Positions 9,560 to 18,339 of a DNA stretch of 64,000 nt are shown here, one piece after another. Every line of letters begins with the position of its first letter. The first letter of the stretch is position 1. This DNA is from Roseobacter sp. MED193 (GTDB lineage: Bacteria; Pseudomonadota; Alphaproteobacteria; Rhodobacterales; Rhodobacteraceae). The stretch is from contig NZ_CH902583.1 of NCBI RefSeq assembly GCF_000152965.1, forward strand, positions 2,981,694 through 3,045,693, read 5' to 3'. The translations under genes were made by a program, and so were the position numbers. The notes beneath the pieces were generated by a model. It searched no databases, was not told the origin of the DNA, and saw only the letters and a list, made by a program, of their open reading frames with translations.

Positions 9560-9636
9560 TGGTGGCGTGGGGGAGACTTGAACTCCCGACCTATCGATTA
9601 TGAGTCGATCGCTCTAACCAACTGAGCTACCGCGCC
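9560..9636 (-). tRNA. tRNA with CAU anticodon, probably elongator tRNA-Met
   Basis: A 77-nt cloverleaf on the minus strand with encoded CCA. The acceptor begins GGCGCGG, the D arm is GCTC...GAGC, the anticodon stem ATCGA/TCGAT encloses loop CTCATAA, and the T arm GGGAG/CTCCC encloses TTCAAGT. Anticodon CAT could mean elongator Met, or Ile if C34 is lysidinylated. The GGCGCGG acceptor and overall form favour elongator Met; it is not initiator-like. The 3' acceptor strand reads CCACGCC, leaving a C5-A68 mismatch in an otherwise paired stem. Confidence 0.93.
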
Positions 9637-9757
9637 ATCTTCTGTGAGGGGCGATTTACGGAATGGGGCCTCTGGGGTCAAGGCGCAAATGCAGGAGAAA
9701 TCGGCTTTCGCGGATGTTTTTTTGCTTCGACCGGCAGTTTCTTTGCTTTTCAGCCCG

Positions 9758-10726
9758 TTAGGCTTTGTTAGGCAGGGCCTGCACTGTAGCGCGAATAAAG
9801 TCATTGCAGAGATCTGGCACCGTAATGGGCAGCATATGGCCATGATCAGCGGCAATTTGACAGTTTAGGCCGTAGGCTTCCATCGCGTGCCCCTGGGATT
9901 GGGGGGCGAGAATGGCATCCTCGCCCCCAAAAAGAATCGCCCCGGGTGTGCGCAGCTCCTTTGCGTAACGGGCGGCCTGGGTCTCGATCGCTGGGTAGAG
10001 GTATGAGGCATCGGCCGAGGCCGCGACAAAGCTCTCGGGGCGTAGCCCCAGTGCGCCGCCTGCCTTGATTAGAAAATCATCTGGGCAGGTCTCAGGTGCA
10101 AAAATCTGCTGCAGAACCGGCTCTGCTGTGCGTTGCGCAGTTGGCACTGCAACGGTCTGCGCCATCAGATGCCGCATGATGCTGGTGTGCACGATCAAGC
10201 CCTTAAAGGCTTCTGCCCCCTGTGAGGAGGGGTGCGTCAGCGGGGCCAGCAAGGCAAGGCCGCGAATTTTCTCAGGCGCCTGTAGCGCCATGGCGAGCGA
10301 GACCGCACCACCGAGAGAATGCCCAACCAGAACGGGTTGGTCGACCTCCAGTTGGTCGAGGACGTTTAACAAGGTTTTTGCCTGTTCGGGCAGGCGAGCC
10401 AGGCCGTCACTGGCACGTGTGGAATATCCGCAACCAGGTCGGTCCAGTGCAATCACCCTGTGGTCCTTGGCGAGCAGCTCCGCCAGAGCATAGGTGAAAT
10501 GTTGCAGCTGTCCGCTTAAGCCGTGGATCAGCACCAAAGGCTGGGCATCACGTGGGCCGATATCGATATAATGGATTTTTCCCTGAACGGTGTTGCAGAA
10601 CTGGCCAACAGGCGGCACCAATTGCCGGGCTTCGCGCGCAAGCTTGCGGGTTTTGAGATGCGAGGCCCCCATGAGCGCTGCAGGGGCGGCAAGGGCGATC
10701 AGGGCAAGACTACTAAGGGCGGACAT
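9758..10726 (-). CDS. Alpha/beta-fold hydrolase
   Basis: A 322-residue alpha/beta hydrolase. A hydrophobic N-terminal segment (LSSLALIALAAPAALMG) looks like a membrane anchor or signal. It is followed by the oxyanion motif LVLIHGLSGQ, the strand-4 motif RVIALDRPGCGYS, the nucleophile elbow VGHSLGGAVS and a C-terminal His in DHGHMLPIT. ATG 10726 has GGAG 8 nt upstream and is preferred over the in-frame 10756. It is similar to the haloperoxidase/epoxide-hydrolase/lipase side of the fold. The substrate is unknown. It lies 41 bp after paaX, but nothing ties it to phenylacetate. Confidence 0.88.
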   Translation of the reverse strand: MSALSSLALIALAAPAALMGASHLKTRKLAREARQLVPPVGQFCNTVQGKIHYIDIGPRDAQPLVLIHGLSGQLQHFTYALAELLAKDHRVIALDRPGCGYSTRASDGLARLPEQAKTLLNVLDQLEVDQPVLVGHSLGGAVSLAMALQAPEKIRGLALLAPLTHPSSQGAEAFKGLIVHTSIMRHLMAQTVAVPTAQRTAEPVLQQIFAPETCPDDFLIKAGGALGLRPESFVAASADASYLYPAIETQAARYAKELRTPGAILFGGEDAILAPQSQGHAMEAYGLNCQIAADHGHMLPITVPDLCNDFIRATVQALPNKA

Positions 10727-10767
10727 CAAAAATACTCCAAAGGAAAAGGCGGGCACAAGGCCGTTAG

Positions 10768-11559
10768 TTATTGCTCCAGATCTTGAAGTTGGGGGCGCGG
10801 CAGCCTGTCCAAAAGGTCAAAGACATGGGCCCGGCAGGCCTCTCCACTCCATGCATCGGGGGAGAAACCAGAGGGCAGAACGGGGTGGCGCAGAGCAATG
10901 CGGCGCCAATGGTGTACCACCAGAGTGCGCAGAGTGGCCACTTGCACCGGCGTCAGCGCCGCTGTGGAGGGCGGGATCTCTTTCAGGGCGTCTAGCAGGG
11001 ATTGGCAGGCGTCGATCAAGTCCTGCGGGAATAGGCGGGCCTGTAACCAACTGGGCTGCGAAAGATCAGAGACCTGTGCAACCAGAAGATCGTCCAGCCC
11101 AGTCGGGGCAGCGCCATAGCCCAGCGCAGTGCGGCGGTTGACCTGGGTATACTGCGGGAGCAGCAGGGTCTCTTCCAGAGCCGCTTGTCCCGCACCGTCA
11201 TCCGCGATCAAGAGATGCCAGTCTTGCGGCGGTTCTGGGATACGGGCGTAGATTCTCGGAGTCACGGCGGCAGATTGATTGCGACCAAACTCCGTCAGAT
11301 AGTGCACTGAGGCACGTCCAGACCGGGTGCTTTCGATCCAGCCATCTTTGCGCAGCCGGTGCAGGGCCACCCGGATGGCTTCGGGCTTGATCCCCATCGG
11401 GGTGATGATTTGGGTCAGGGTGGTGCCACTGATCTGATCGCCTGTTTTCTGCGCCAGATCGCCAAACAGCGACACAATAATTGACCAGACTCGCAGGTTC
11501 TGCAGGTCGGTCAACTGGGCTATGCTCGCTTCGAAGTTCTGAAAAGATGCTGCTGTCAT
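10768..11559 (-). CDS. paaX: PaaX-family transcriptional repressor
   Basis: A 263-residue regulator. An N-terminal winged helix (NLRVWSIIVSLFGDLAQKTG then IKPEAIRVALHRLRKDGWIESTRSGR) is followed by the PaaX central and C-terminal domains. The family represses phenylacetate genes and is released by phenylacetyl-CoA. It sits 70 bp downstream of paaZ on the same strand, behind a hairpin, so it may have its own promoter. A second, TetR-type regulator ends the divergent paaGIK operon, giving this locus two candidate repressors. Confidence 0.9.
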   Translation of the reverse strand: MTAASFQNFEASIAQLTDLQNLRVWSIIVSLFGDLAQKTGDQISGTTLTQIITPMGIKPEAIRVALHRLRKDGWIESTRSGRASVHYLTEFGRNQSAAVTPRIYARIPEPPQDWHLLIADDGAGQAALEETLLLPQYTQVNRRTALGYGAAPTGLDDLLVAQVSDLSQPSWLQARLFPQDLIDACQSLLDALKEIPPSTAALTPVQVATLRTLVVHHWRRIALRHPVLPSGFSPDAWSGEACRAHVFDLLDRLPRPQLQDLEQ

Positions 11560-11575
11560 AGCAACAAGATAGGCA

Positions 11576-11602
11576 CTCCGGGCCTGTTAGACCAGCCCGG
11601 AG
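11576..11602 (-). terminator. Hairpin between paaZ and paaX
   Basis: An 8-bp perfect stem CTCCGGGC/GCCCGGAG with an 11-nt loop lies 27 bases beyond the paaZ stop. On the minus strand it is followed by TGCCTATCTTGTT, so there is only a weak T-rich tail. It is a partial terminator or processing hairpin that could set the paaX level separately from paaZ. Confidence 0.45.
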
Positions 11603-11628
11603 CGTTGGGGGGTGGCGATATTGGCGCC

Positions 11629-13659
11629 TTAGAACGCGTTCATGGTCAGCAGTTCATATTCCGCGACTTTTTCGTCGTCTTGATTGGTCAGGGTCACGTG
11701 CCAGCGGACCTCACCGTATTCCTCATTTCGGGGTGTCTTCTTCTTGACGCTCAGACGTACCTTGATGCTATCGCCCGCCGAAACCGGCTTCATGAAGCGC
11801 AGGTTGTCGAGACCGGTGTTGGCCAGAACAGGCCCCTCATTGGGTTCGACAAACAGGCCGGCAGCAAAGGAGAGCAGGAGGTAGCCATGTGCGACGCGAC
11901 CGGGGAAGAAAGGGTTCCGCTTGGCGGCGGCGTCATCCATATGCGCGTAGAAGGTATCGCCGGTGAATTTGGCGAAATGTTCGATATCTTCCAGCGTGAC
12001 CTCCCGCGCGGGGCTGTTTAGCGTCTCGCCGATGGCCAGTGCGCCATATTTGCGGGTGAAAGGATGGGCAGGGCCTGCGATCTCCGTCCCTCCGGGCACC
12101 CATTGCTCGCCGATGGCAGCCAGAATGTCGGGGCTGCCCTGAATGGCGGTGCGCTGCATATAGTGTTTCACACCGCGAACCCCGCCCAGTTCTTCGCCAC
12201 CACCGGCACGACCGGGGCCACCATGCACCATGTGCGGCAGGGGGGAGCCATGGCCGGTGCTTTCCTTCATCGAGGTGCGGTTGTTGAAATAGATCCGCCC
12301 GTGATAGGCGCCCGATCCCAGCGCTACTTCGCGGGCCACCTCTGCGTCATTGGTGATGCAGGACGCCACCAGTGACCCCTCGCCACGGTTGGCCAGCGCA
12401 ACCGCATGGTCCAGGTCACGGTAGCCCATGACGGTCGAGATCGGACCAAAGGCTTCGGTGTCATGCACGCGCCGGGCAGCGTCGGGGTTTTCGCAGTGGA
12501 ACAGCATCGGCGGCACAAAGGCACCTTTTTCAGCATCGGCGCCCTCAACCGTAAAGTCTTCGGGGTCGCCATAGACGCGGGTGGCTTCGGTTGCCAAGAT
12601 CGCCGCCTTTTCCAGCACGTCACGCTTCTGCCCATTGGACACCAGCGCCCCCATACGGGTGCTCTCCAGGCGTGGATCACCGATCTGGGTCTTGGCCAGA
12701 CGAGCCGACAGTGCTTCGATCACCGCTTCGGTCTGCGATATCGGCGTGATGATGCGGCGCACGGCGGTACATTTCTGTCCCGCCTTGGTGGTCATCTCGC
12801 GGCTGACTTCTTTGATGAAGAGATCAAATTCCGGAGTGCCGGGTGTGGCATCTGGCCCCAGGATCGACGCGTTCAGGCTGTCCTGCTCAGCCACAAAGCG
12901 GATGGATTTTTCCAGAATCACCGGGTTCTGCCGCAGCTTTAATGCAGTCTGGGCCGAGCCGGTAAAGCTGACCACATCTTGCATGGTCAGATGGTCGAGC
13001 ATGTCGCCCAGCCCGCCCGAAACCAGCTGTAGGGCGCCGGCAGGCAGGATGCCACTGTCGAGCATCAGCCGCACGGCGAGTTCGGTGACATAGCAGGTGG
13101 CTGTCGCAGGCTTGACGATGGCGGGCACACCGGCCAGCAGGGTGGGGGCGAGCTTTTCCAACATGCCCCAGACCGGGAAGTTGAAGGCGTTGATATGGAC
13201 CGCAACGCCTTGCAAAGGCGTGCAGATGTGCTGGCCCAGGAACGTGCCGTTGCGCGACAGCTGCTCAACCTCGCCATCCAGGTAGACCTTGGCATCGGGC
13301 ATCTCGCGGCGGCCTTTGGAGGCAAAGACAAACATGGTGCCGATGCCGCCGTCGATGTCGATCATGTGGTCGGACTGGGTGGCACCGGTGTCAAAGCTCA
13401 GATCATAGAGCGCCTGTTTGTGTTCATTCAGATGCGCTGACAGCGCCTTGAGCATGCGGGCACGGTCATGGAAGGTCAGCGCACGTAGGGCGGGTCCGCC
13501 CACGTCGCGGGCGTAGGAGAGCATCGCCTGCACATCCAGCGCGTCATTGCCAGCCTGCGCCAGCGGGGCACCAGTGACGGCGCTGGCGATATTGCGGGCG
13601 CCCGCGCCCGGGGCGATCCATTCACCCGCGGCGAAACTCGATACGTCTAGAAGGCTCAT
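11629..13659 (-). CDS. paaZ: Bifunctional oxepin-CoA hydrolase / 3-oxo-5,6-dehydrosuberyl-CoA semialdehyde dehydrogenase
   Basis: A 676-residue two-domain enzyme that opens the oxepin-CoA ring and oxidises the resulting aldehyde in aerobic phenylacetate degradation. Residues ~1-525 are an aldehyde dehydrogenase with the catalytic Cys in [10 protein letters not shown] and the general-base Glu region [13 protein letters not shown]. Residues ~540-676 are an (R)-specific enoyl-CoA hydratase (MaoC-like) hot-dog domain, with [20 protein letters not shown] followed by [10 protein letters not shown] carrying the catalytic Asp/His. Full length and both active sites are intact. It is transcribed divergently from paaG across a promoter region holding a TetR-type palindrome. 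Confidence 0.95.
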   Translation of the reverse strand: MSLLDVSSFAAGEWIAPGAGARNIASAVTGAPLAQAGNDALDVQAMLSYARDVGGPALRALTFHDRARMLKALSAHLNEHKQALYDLSFDTGATQSDHMIDIDGGIGTMFVFASKGRREMPDAKVYLDGEVEQLSRNGTFLGQHICTPLQGVAVHINAFNFPVWGMLEKLAPTLLAGVPAIVKPATATCYVTELAVRLMLDSGILPAGALQLVSGGLGDMLDHLTMQDVVSFTGSAQTALKLRQNPVILEKSIRFVAEQDSLNASILGPDATPGTPEFDLFIKEVSREMTTKAGQKCTAVRRIITPISQTEAVIEALSARLAKTQIGDPRLESTRMGALVSNGQKRDVLEKAAILATEATRVYGDPEDFTVEGADAEKGAFVPPMLFHCENPDAARRVHDTEAFGPISTVMGYRDLDHAVALANRGEGSLVASCITNDAEVAREVALGSGAYHGRIYFNNRTSMKESTGHGSPLPHMVHGGPGRAGGGEELGGVRGVKHYMQRTAIQGSPDILAAIGEQWVPGGTEIAGPAHPFTRKYGALAIGETLNSPAREVTLEDIEHFAKFTGDTFYAHMDDAAAKRNPFFPGRVAHGYLLLSFAAGLFVEPNEGPVLANTGLDNLRFMKPVSAGDSIKVRLSVKKKTPRNEEYGEVRWHVTLTNQDDEKVAEYELLTMNAF

Positions 13660-13755
13660 GCTCTGTCCTTTTCATTCCTGTGGCCGATCCCCTGCGGCAG
13701 GTCGTGAGACGACTCGCTGCCCTAGGGCCTCAAATTCACTTTGAATGATATATTG

Positions 13756-13769
13756 ACCGTCCGGTCGGT
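13756..13769. promoter_or_regulatory. TetR-type operator in the paaZ/paaG divergent promoter
   Basis: A 14-bp palindrome ACCG-T-CCGG-T-CGGT with a single T/T mismatch lies in the divergent gap, about 97 bp before paaZ and 78 bp before paaG. The ACCGnCCGGnCGGT form is typical of TetR-family operators. The TetR gene closing the paaGIK operon is the obvious candidate to bind it, which would give autoregulation. The assignment is by position and motif only. Confidence 0.6.
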
Positions 13770-13846
13770 TTATGCAAGGAATTTGTCAACGGAGGTTTGC
13801 AGCCCGCTGGTTTGAGATAGCCAGGGGCGGCATGAGGGAGAAAGAG

Positions 13847-14632
13847 ATGTCCGATTCAATATTGGTCGCGGATCACGGCGCTTGGGTGGAGATCACCCTG
13901 AACCGGCCGGATCGGCTCAACAGTTTCAACGATGAAATGCACTATGCCCTGCGCGCCGCCATTGAGGCGGCGCGGGATGGTGGTGCGCGGGCGATCCTGC
14001 TGACCGGTGCGGGCCGGGGCTTTTGTGCCGGGCAGGACCTGGGCGACCGCGATCCCAGCAAGATGGATGGACCGCCGGATCTGGGCAACACGGTGCGGAC
14101 TTTCTATGCGCCGCTGGTCAATCTGATCCGCTCGCTTGAGTTCCCTGTGATCTGTGCTGTCAACGGTGTCGCTGCCGGGGCTGGTGCCAATATCGCATTG
14201 GCCTGCGACATGGTTTTTGCAGCGGAAAGCGCCAAGTTCATTCAGTCTTTCTCCAAGGTCGGGTTGATCCCGGACACCGGCGGCAGCTGGCATCTACCAC
14301 GGCTACTGGGCGAGGCCCGCGCCAAGGGGCTGGCCTTTACTGCGCAGCCGCTGCTCGCCAAACAGGCCGAGGACTGGGGGCTGATCTGGAAAGCGGTGCC
14401 GGATGCGGATCTGATGGAGACGGCCCGCGACATGGCCGCGCAGCTGGGCAATGGGCCCACCCTGGGTCTGGGTCTCAGTAAACATTGCATTCAGGATGCC
14501 GCCGTGGCGACGCTGACGGACCATCTGGAGCAGGAAGCCGACGCCATGAAGACCTGCGGTGAAAGCGCGGACTACGCCGAGGGCGTTGCCTCCTTCCTGG
14601 AAAAACGTGCGCCAAAGTTTCAGGGGAAATGA
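13847..14632 (+). CDS. paaG: 2-(1,2-epoxy-1,2-dihydrophenyl)acetyl-CoA isomerase
   Basis: A 261-residue crotonase-fold enzyme that isomerises ring-1,2-epoxyphenylacetyl-CoA to oxepin-CoA. Motifs are the CoA-binding GRGFCAGQDLGDRD, the oxyanion-hole segment NGVAAGAGANIALACD and the Asp-containing GLIPDTGGSWHLPRLLG, where Asp replaces a hydratase Glu as is usual for PaaG isomerases. ATG 13847 has AGGGAG upstream and is chosen over the in-frame 13772. It is the first gene of paaG-paaI-paaK-tetR. The paaABCDE monooxygenase that would supply its substrate is not in the window. Confidence 0.93.
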   Translation: MSDSILVADHGAWVEITLNRPDRLNSFNDEMHYALRAAIEAARDGGARAILLTGAGRGFCAGQDLGDRDPSKMDGPPDLGNTVRTFYAPLVNLIRSLEFPVICAVNGVAAGAGANIALACDMVFAAESAKFIQSFSKVGLIPDTGGSWHLPRLLGEARAKGLAFTAQPLLAKQAEDWGLIWKAVPDADLMETARDMAAQLGNGPTLGLGLSKHCIQDAAVATLTDHLEQEADAMKTCGESADYAEGVASFLEKRAPKFQGK

Positions 14633-15060
14633 GCATGACCCCTAAAGAACGCGCTGAAAAATCCGCTGAGGCCATGTGGGCCAGTGACAATGCCTCGAAA
14701 TGGGCGGGGATGGAGATCACCGCCATTGACGAAGGCTCGGCGACGCTAGAGCTGACCATCGCGCCGCATCACTGCAACGGCCATGGCATCTGCCATGGCG
14801 GCGTGACCTTCATGCTGGCCGACAGCGCCTTTGCCTTTGCCTGCAACAGCCGCAACCAATCAACGGTGGCGCAGAGCAACAGCATCACATTTACCGCCCC
14901 TGGCAAGCTGGGCGAGCGATTGATTGCCCGCGCCACTGAGGTCTCTCTGACCGGGCGCAGCGGTATTTATGACGTGACAGTTGAAAACCAAACCGGCCAG
15001 ATGATCGCAGCCTTTCGCGGGCTTTCGCGTGCCATCAAGGGCCAGTTGTTTGACGAATAG
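14629..15060 (+). CDS. paaI: Hydroxyphenylacetyl-CoA thioesterase
   Basis: A 143-residue hot-dog-fold thioesterase. The motif HHCNGHGICHGGVTFMLADSAFAF contains the HGG turn and the catalytic Asp found in PaaI proteins. It hydrolyses dead-end hydroxyphenylacetyl-CoA products and so frees CoA trapped in the paa pathway. The start overlaps the paaG stop in ATGA; a second ATG two codons later is also possible. The length is normal for the family, which acts as a tetramer. Confidence 0.92.
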   Translation: MSMTPKERAEKSAEAMWASDNASKWAGMEITAIDEGSATLELTIAPHHCNGHGICHGGVTFMLADSAFAFACNSRNQSTVAQSNSITFTAPGKLGERLIARATEVSLTGRSGIYDVTVENQTGQMIAAFRGLSRAIKGQLFDE

Positions 15061-15075
15061 GCGACGGAGGAAGCC

Positions 15076-16386
15076 ATGAAAGATCTTACCCCTAAAAAGG
15101 CAGACCTCGATGCGATCGAGATTGCTTCGATTGATGAAATCCGCGCCGTTCAGCTCGAGCGCCTGAAGTGGTCGCTGCGTCATGCCTATGACAACGTGCC
15201 AATGTACAAAGAGCGCTTTGACGCGGCTGGCGTGCACCCGGACGACCTGCAGCAGCTGTCGGATCTGTCCAAGTTCCCGTTCACCTACAAGAACGACCTG
15301 CGCGACAACTACCCCTTTGGTCTTTTTGCGGTGCCGCGTGAGGAAATCATTCGCCTGCATGCTTCCTCCGGTACGACAGGTAAGCCGACTGTTGTGGGCT
15401 ATACCGCTAATGATATCTCGAACTGGGCGGATCTGGTGGCGCGCTCTCTGCGGGCGGCCGGGCTGCGCAAGGGCGATATGGTGCATAACGCCTATGGCTA
15501 TGGGCTGTTCACCGGCGGTCTGGGCGCGCATTACGGGATTGAACGTCTGGGCGCGACCGTGGTGCCCATGTCTGGCGGTCAGACCGAAAAGCAGGTCGGG
15601 TTGATCACCGACTTCCAACCCGATGGGATTATGGTGACGCCCTCATATATGCTCAATATCCTTGAGCAATATCATAAGGTTGGCATGGACCCGCGCGAAA
15701 GCTCGCTTCAGGTGGGTATTTTTGGGGCTGAGCCCTGGACTGATGCCATGCGTCGCGAGGTCGAAGCCGCGTTTGATATGCATGCGGTTGATATTTATGG
15801 TCTGTCTGAAATCATGGGGCCGGGTGTGGCCAGCGAATGCGTCGAGACCAAGGACGGTCCAGTGATCTGGGAAGATCACTTCCTGCCCGAGATCATTGAT
15901 CCCGTAACTGGCGAAGTGCTGCCTGATGGCGAAATGGGCGAGTTGGTCTTTACCACCCTCACCAAAGAAGGCCTGCCGATGGTGCGCTACCGCACCCGCG
16001 ACCTGACGCGCCTGCTGCCCGGCACGGCGCGCTCAATGCGGCGGATGGAAAAGATCACCGGTCGCTCGGATGACATGATCATTCTGCGGGGCGTCAATGT
16101 CTTCCCCAGCCAGATCGAAGAGCAGCTAATGGCCACCGGTGGTTTGGCGCCGCACTATCAGATTGAGCTTTACAAAGCCGGTCGTATGGATGCGATGCGG
16201 GTCTATGTCGAGGCCAACCCAGATGCCACCGATGAGCTGAGTAAAACAGCCGCTGCGCGGATGCTGACCAAACGCATCAAGGATATGGTTGGCGTTTCCA
16301 CTGAGATCATCGTAGGCGAGCCTGGCGAAGTTGAGCGCAGCCAGGGCAAAGCCAAGCGCGTCGTCGATAACCGCGACGCTGACTAA
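15076..16386 (+). CDS. paaK: Phenylacetate-CoA ligase
   Basis: A 436-residue ANL-superfamily adenylating enzyme that forms phenylacetyl-CoA from phenylacetate, ATP and CoA. The phosphate loop reads LHASSGTTGKPTVVGYT. Further motifs are GLSEIMGPGVASEC (A5 region), RYRTRDLTRLLPGT (A7) and RSDDMIILRGVNVFPSQIEE (A8). The start has GGAGG 9 nt upstream (gacggaggaagccATG). It commits phenylacetate to the pathway completed by PaaG, PaaI and PaaZ alongside, and its product is the usual inducer of PaaX-type repressors. Confidence 0.96.
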   Translation: MKDLTPKKADLDAIEIASIDEIRAVQLERLKWSLRHAYDNVPMYKERFDAAGVHPDDLQQLSDLSKFPFTYKNDLRDNYPFGLFAVPREEIIRLHASSGTTGKPTVVGYTANDISNWADLVARSLRAAGLRKGDMVHNAYGYGLFTGGLGAHYGIERLGATVVPMSGGQTEKQVGLITDFQPDGIMVTPSYMLNILEQYHKVGMDPRESSLQVGIFGAEPWTDAMRREVEAAFDMHAVDIYGLSEIMGPGVASECVETKDGPVIWEDHFLPEIIDPVTGEVLPDGEMGELVFTTLTKEGLPMVRYRTRDLTRLLPGTARSMRRMEKITGRSDDMIILRGVNVFPSQIEEQLMATGGLAPHYQIELYKAGRMDAMRVYVEANPDATDELSKTAAARMLTKRIKDMVGVSTEIIVGEPGEVERSQGKAKRVVDNRDAD

Positions 16387-16406
16387 TCAAGGAGAGAGCT
16401 GACCTT

Positions 16407-17003
16407 ATGGCCCGCACCATTGCAAAAGATCATGACGAAAAGCGCGCTCAGATTCTAAAATCTGCCGCCAAGGTCTTTGCCGAGGCGGGCTATGATCGCG
16501 CGTCCATGACCCAATTGGCGCGCGAATGCGGGATCTCCAAGGCCAATATTTATCACTATTATGACAGCAAGGATGCCGTGCTTTTCGGCCTCCTTGATAC
16601 CTATCTTTCGGATCTGCGCGACCGCGTCTGCGGGGTCGAGGTTGCGGATCTTGCCCCAGATGAGGCGCTGCGTCAGGTGGTGGCTGAAGTGCTGCTCGCC
16701 TATCAGGGCGCGGATTACGAGCACAAGGTGCAGTCCGGTGCCATGGGCGCCCTGCCGGAAGAGCAGCAAAAGCTGCTGCGCGCCTATCAGCGTGAAATGG
16801 TGCAGTTCCTCAGCGACACATTGCAGGCGGTGGCGCCCGATGTCTTTGAAGGCAATGGTGAGAAGCTCCGTTCCGCCACCATGTCGGTCTTTGGCATGTT
16901 GAACTGGTACTATATGTGGAACTCCGGCGCCGGCCCCAAGGCGCGTGAGGACTATGCTGAGCTGGTCGCCAACCTGACCCTGAACGGGGTGCGGGGGCTG
17001 TAG
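16407..17003 (+). CDS. TetR/AcrR-family regulator of the phenylacetate operon
   Basis: A 198-residue TetR-type repressor. The N-terminal helix-turn-helix is RAQILKSAAKVFAEAGYDRA, then CGISKANIYHYYDSKDAVLF, followed by an all-helical ligand domain rich in Trp/Tyr near the C-terminus. It lies 20 bp after paaK as the last gene of the operon. By position it probably controls paaG/paaZ through the palindrome at 13756-13769, as PaaR-like TetR regulators do in other bacteria. The effector is inferred to be an acyl-CoA or phenylacetyl-CoA. Confidence 0.9.
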   Translation: MARTIAKDHDEKRAQILKSAAKVFAEAGYDRASMTQLARECGISKANIYHYYDSKDAVLFGLLDTYLSDLRDRVCGVEVADLAPDEALRQVVAEVLLAYQGADYEHKVQSGAMGALPEEQQKLLRAYQREMVQFLSDTLQAVAPDVFEGNGEKLRSATMSVFGMLNWYYMWNSGAGPKAREDYAELVANLTLNGVRGL

Positions 17004-17081
17004 AGCAATATCTGCTTCGCGCCCAAAGCTACGTGTGGATGGACTTGACCCAACGGATGTATCAGAACTAGCCTTCCCAAT

Positions 17082-17504
17082 ATGTTTATCCGGTTTGTTT
17101 GCAATAGAACCCACCCAAATATCGACGCAGAACTTGGTATGTTTGCAGCCCGTGACTATGTTGATTTTTCTCAGCAGAAAGGGAGCATTCAGAGAGCGCA
17201 TGAAGAAGCTTTTTATTGGTTCAGCGCAGATGGCGGCGGCGGGTTAACTTATCCTCGGCTTAAAGGAAAAGCTCGTACAGCCGATGTTAAAAAATCTCTA
17301 TTTTGGTTTCGAGTAGATGCCAAATTCTTTCATCGTGAGGCTGGTAGCGTTATTGTGCGAGCGCGCGAATTGGCATCCGTCCTTACTCTTGCAGGATGTG
17401 AAATTCGCGAAATACAAACCAAATCTCCGGGCAAAATAGTCTGGGAAGACAGCCGCCAAGTCCTCGCGTTGCCAGATTCTAAAAAAGTTCCGAGAGCGTT
17501 TTGA
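17082..17504 (+). CDS. Hypothetical protein, AT-richer than neighbours
   Basis: A 140-residue product that I do not recognise. The composition looks protein-like, with well-mixed charged and aromatic residues such as AHEEAFYWFSADGGGGL and KSLFWFRVDAKFFHRE. There is no signal peptide or membrane helix. The start is uncertain: no clear ribosome site precedes ATG 17082, and ATG 17139 (MFAARDY) is an alternative. Codon use is visibly more A/T-rich than the paa genes upstream. With the next gene it forms a small two-gene patch that may be transferred DNA. An orphan immunity-type role is conceivable but unsupported. Confidence 0.5.
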   Translation: MFIRFVCNRTHPNIDAELGMFAARDYVDFSQQKGSIQRAHEEAFYWFSADGGGGLTYPRLKGKARTADVKKSLFWFRVDAKFFHREAGSVIVRARELASVLTLAGCEIREIQTKSPGKIVWEDSRQVLALPDSKKVPRAF

Positions 17505-17555
17505 TCTGACCTACTCAGTGGTAAGAACTTGAACTAGTGCGGGAGACAACGGGCT

Positions 17556-17930
17556 ATGAAGACATTCGACGCGAACATTTTAGAAACGCTCAACAAGGAG
17601 TGTAATGGGGTCGGCGTACACTATATCGGGCTGGGTACGTATGACTTTCAAATATCCTTTGGAAATTTGGACCGTATCCGAACCATGGAAAAGGCCGTCT
17701 TTTCAATAAGCGGAAGACATTACTCGTGGACGAAAAGCCCGTCAAAAATTCCCTTTGGTTTGCTACTTGAGCAAGTTCCAACCCATTTCGAACTTTCAAA
17801 CTTGCAAGTAATACGGATGTGCTTCAAGTCAGGGGATTTCGTAGAATTTCACACAGCAGAAAGTGCTCATGAATCTGTCGTAATCGACCTCGGCGTAAGG
17901 GGCGATATCCATGTGATTGAAGTTTTTTAA
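17556..17930 (+). CDS. Hypothetical small cytoplasmic protein
   Basis: A 124-residue protein of unknown function. ATG 17556 has GGGAG about 11 nt upstream. The sequence has an alternating beta-strand pattern (VGVHYIGLGTYDFQISFGN, DFVEFHTAESAHESVVIDLG) and no membrane segment. Small all-beta proteins like this are common among orphan immunity proteins and DUF6188-like families, but I cannot assign one. It lies 51 bp after the preceding hypothetical gene and shares its lower GC, so the two probably moved together. Confidence 0.6.
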   Translation: MKTFDANILETLNKECNGVGVHYIGLGTYDFQISFGNLDRIRTMEKAVFSISGRHYSWTKSPSKIPFGLLLEQVPTHFELSNLQVIRMCFKSGDFVEFHTAESAHESVVIDLGVRGDIHVIEVF

Positions 17931-18339
17931 GCTGCCACTTTGTCCGCATAGCGAGCCATCAAGGGCTGCCACAATTTGGCAGCGCCCGAACCGCCCCCAC
18001 GGGGCGGGCGCTTTGCGTCCCACCCCTCGGTTCGGACGCGGAGATTTTCTGAAAAGTGTTAAAGCAGCACAATCCGCCAGTGGGCTTTGGCAAAGGCCCG
18101 ATTTGTCGTCATGCTGTTTGCGTGTCCTAGGGAGCGCTCAGAAGTGTTACCTCGTCAAAGATGCGCGCAGCACCTCCCACTGCCGCTGCCAGATGGGCTC
18201 TTTGAAGGCCAGCAGCCAGTAGCTCTCGTGATGGGATGGGCGCGGGGGCAATCCGCAACGACGGTCCTCAACAGGGCTTTGGTGTCTCAGCTCCACCCTG
18301 TTCGAGGCCGGAGCTGAGATCGTGTTTTTGGTGTTGGGA
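17931..18339. other. Gene-free stretch with two hairpins
   Basis: About 410 bases without a convincing gene. Segment 17981-18012 holds a GC-rich hairpin (AGCGC...GCGCT around CCGCCCC/GGGGCGG) after the hypothetical gene. Segment 18286-18318 holds a perfect 9-bp stem CTCAGCTCC/GGAGCTGAG, followed on the plus strand by ATCGTGTTTTT, just before the convergent dmdD-like gene ends. Both would serve as terminators for the converging transcripts. A short minus-strand frame (18147-18380) looks protein-like near its C-terminus and might be a gene remnant. Confidence 0.5.
18286..18329 (+). terminator. Terminator-like hairpin between convergent genes
   Basis: A 9-bp perfect stem CTCAGCTCC/GGAGCTGAG with a 15-nt loop is followed within 7 bases by TTTTT on the plus strand. 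It lies 11 bases beyond the stop of the minus-strand dmdD-like gene, so it may act on both strands. Confidence 0.5.
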
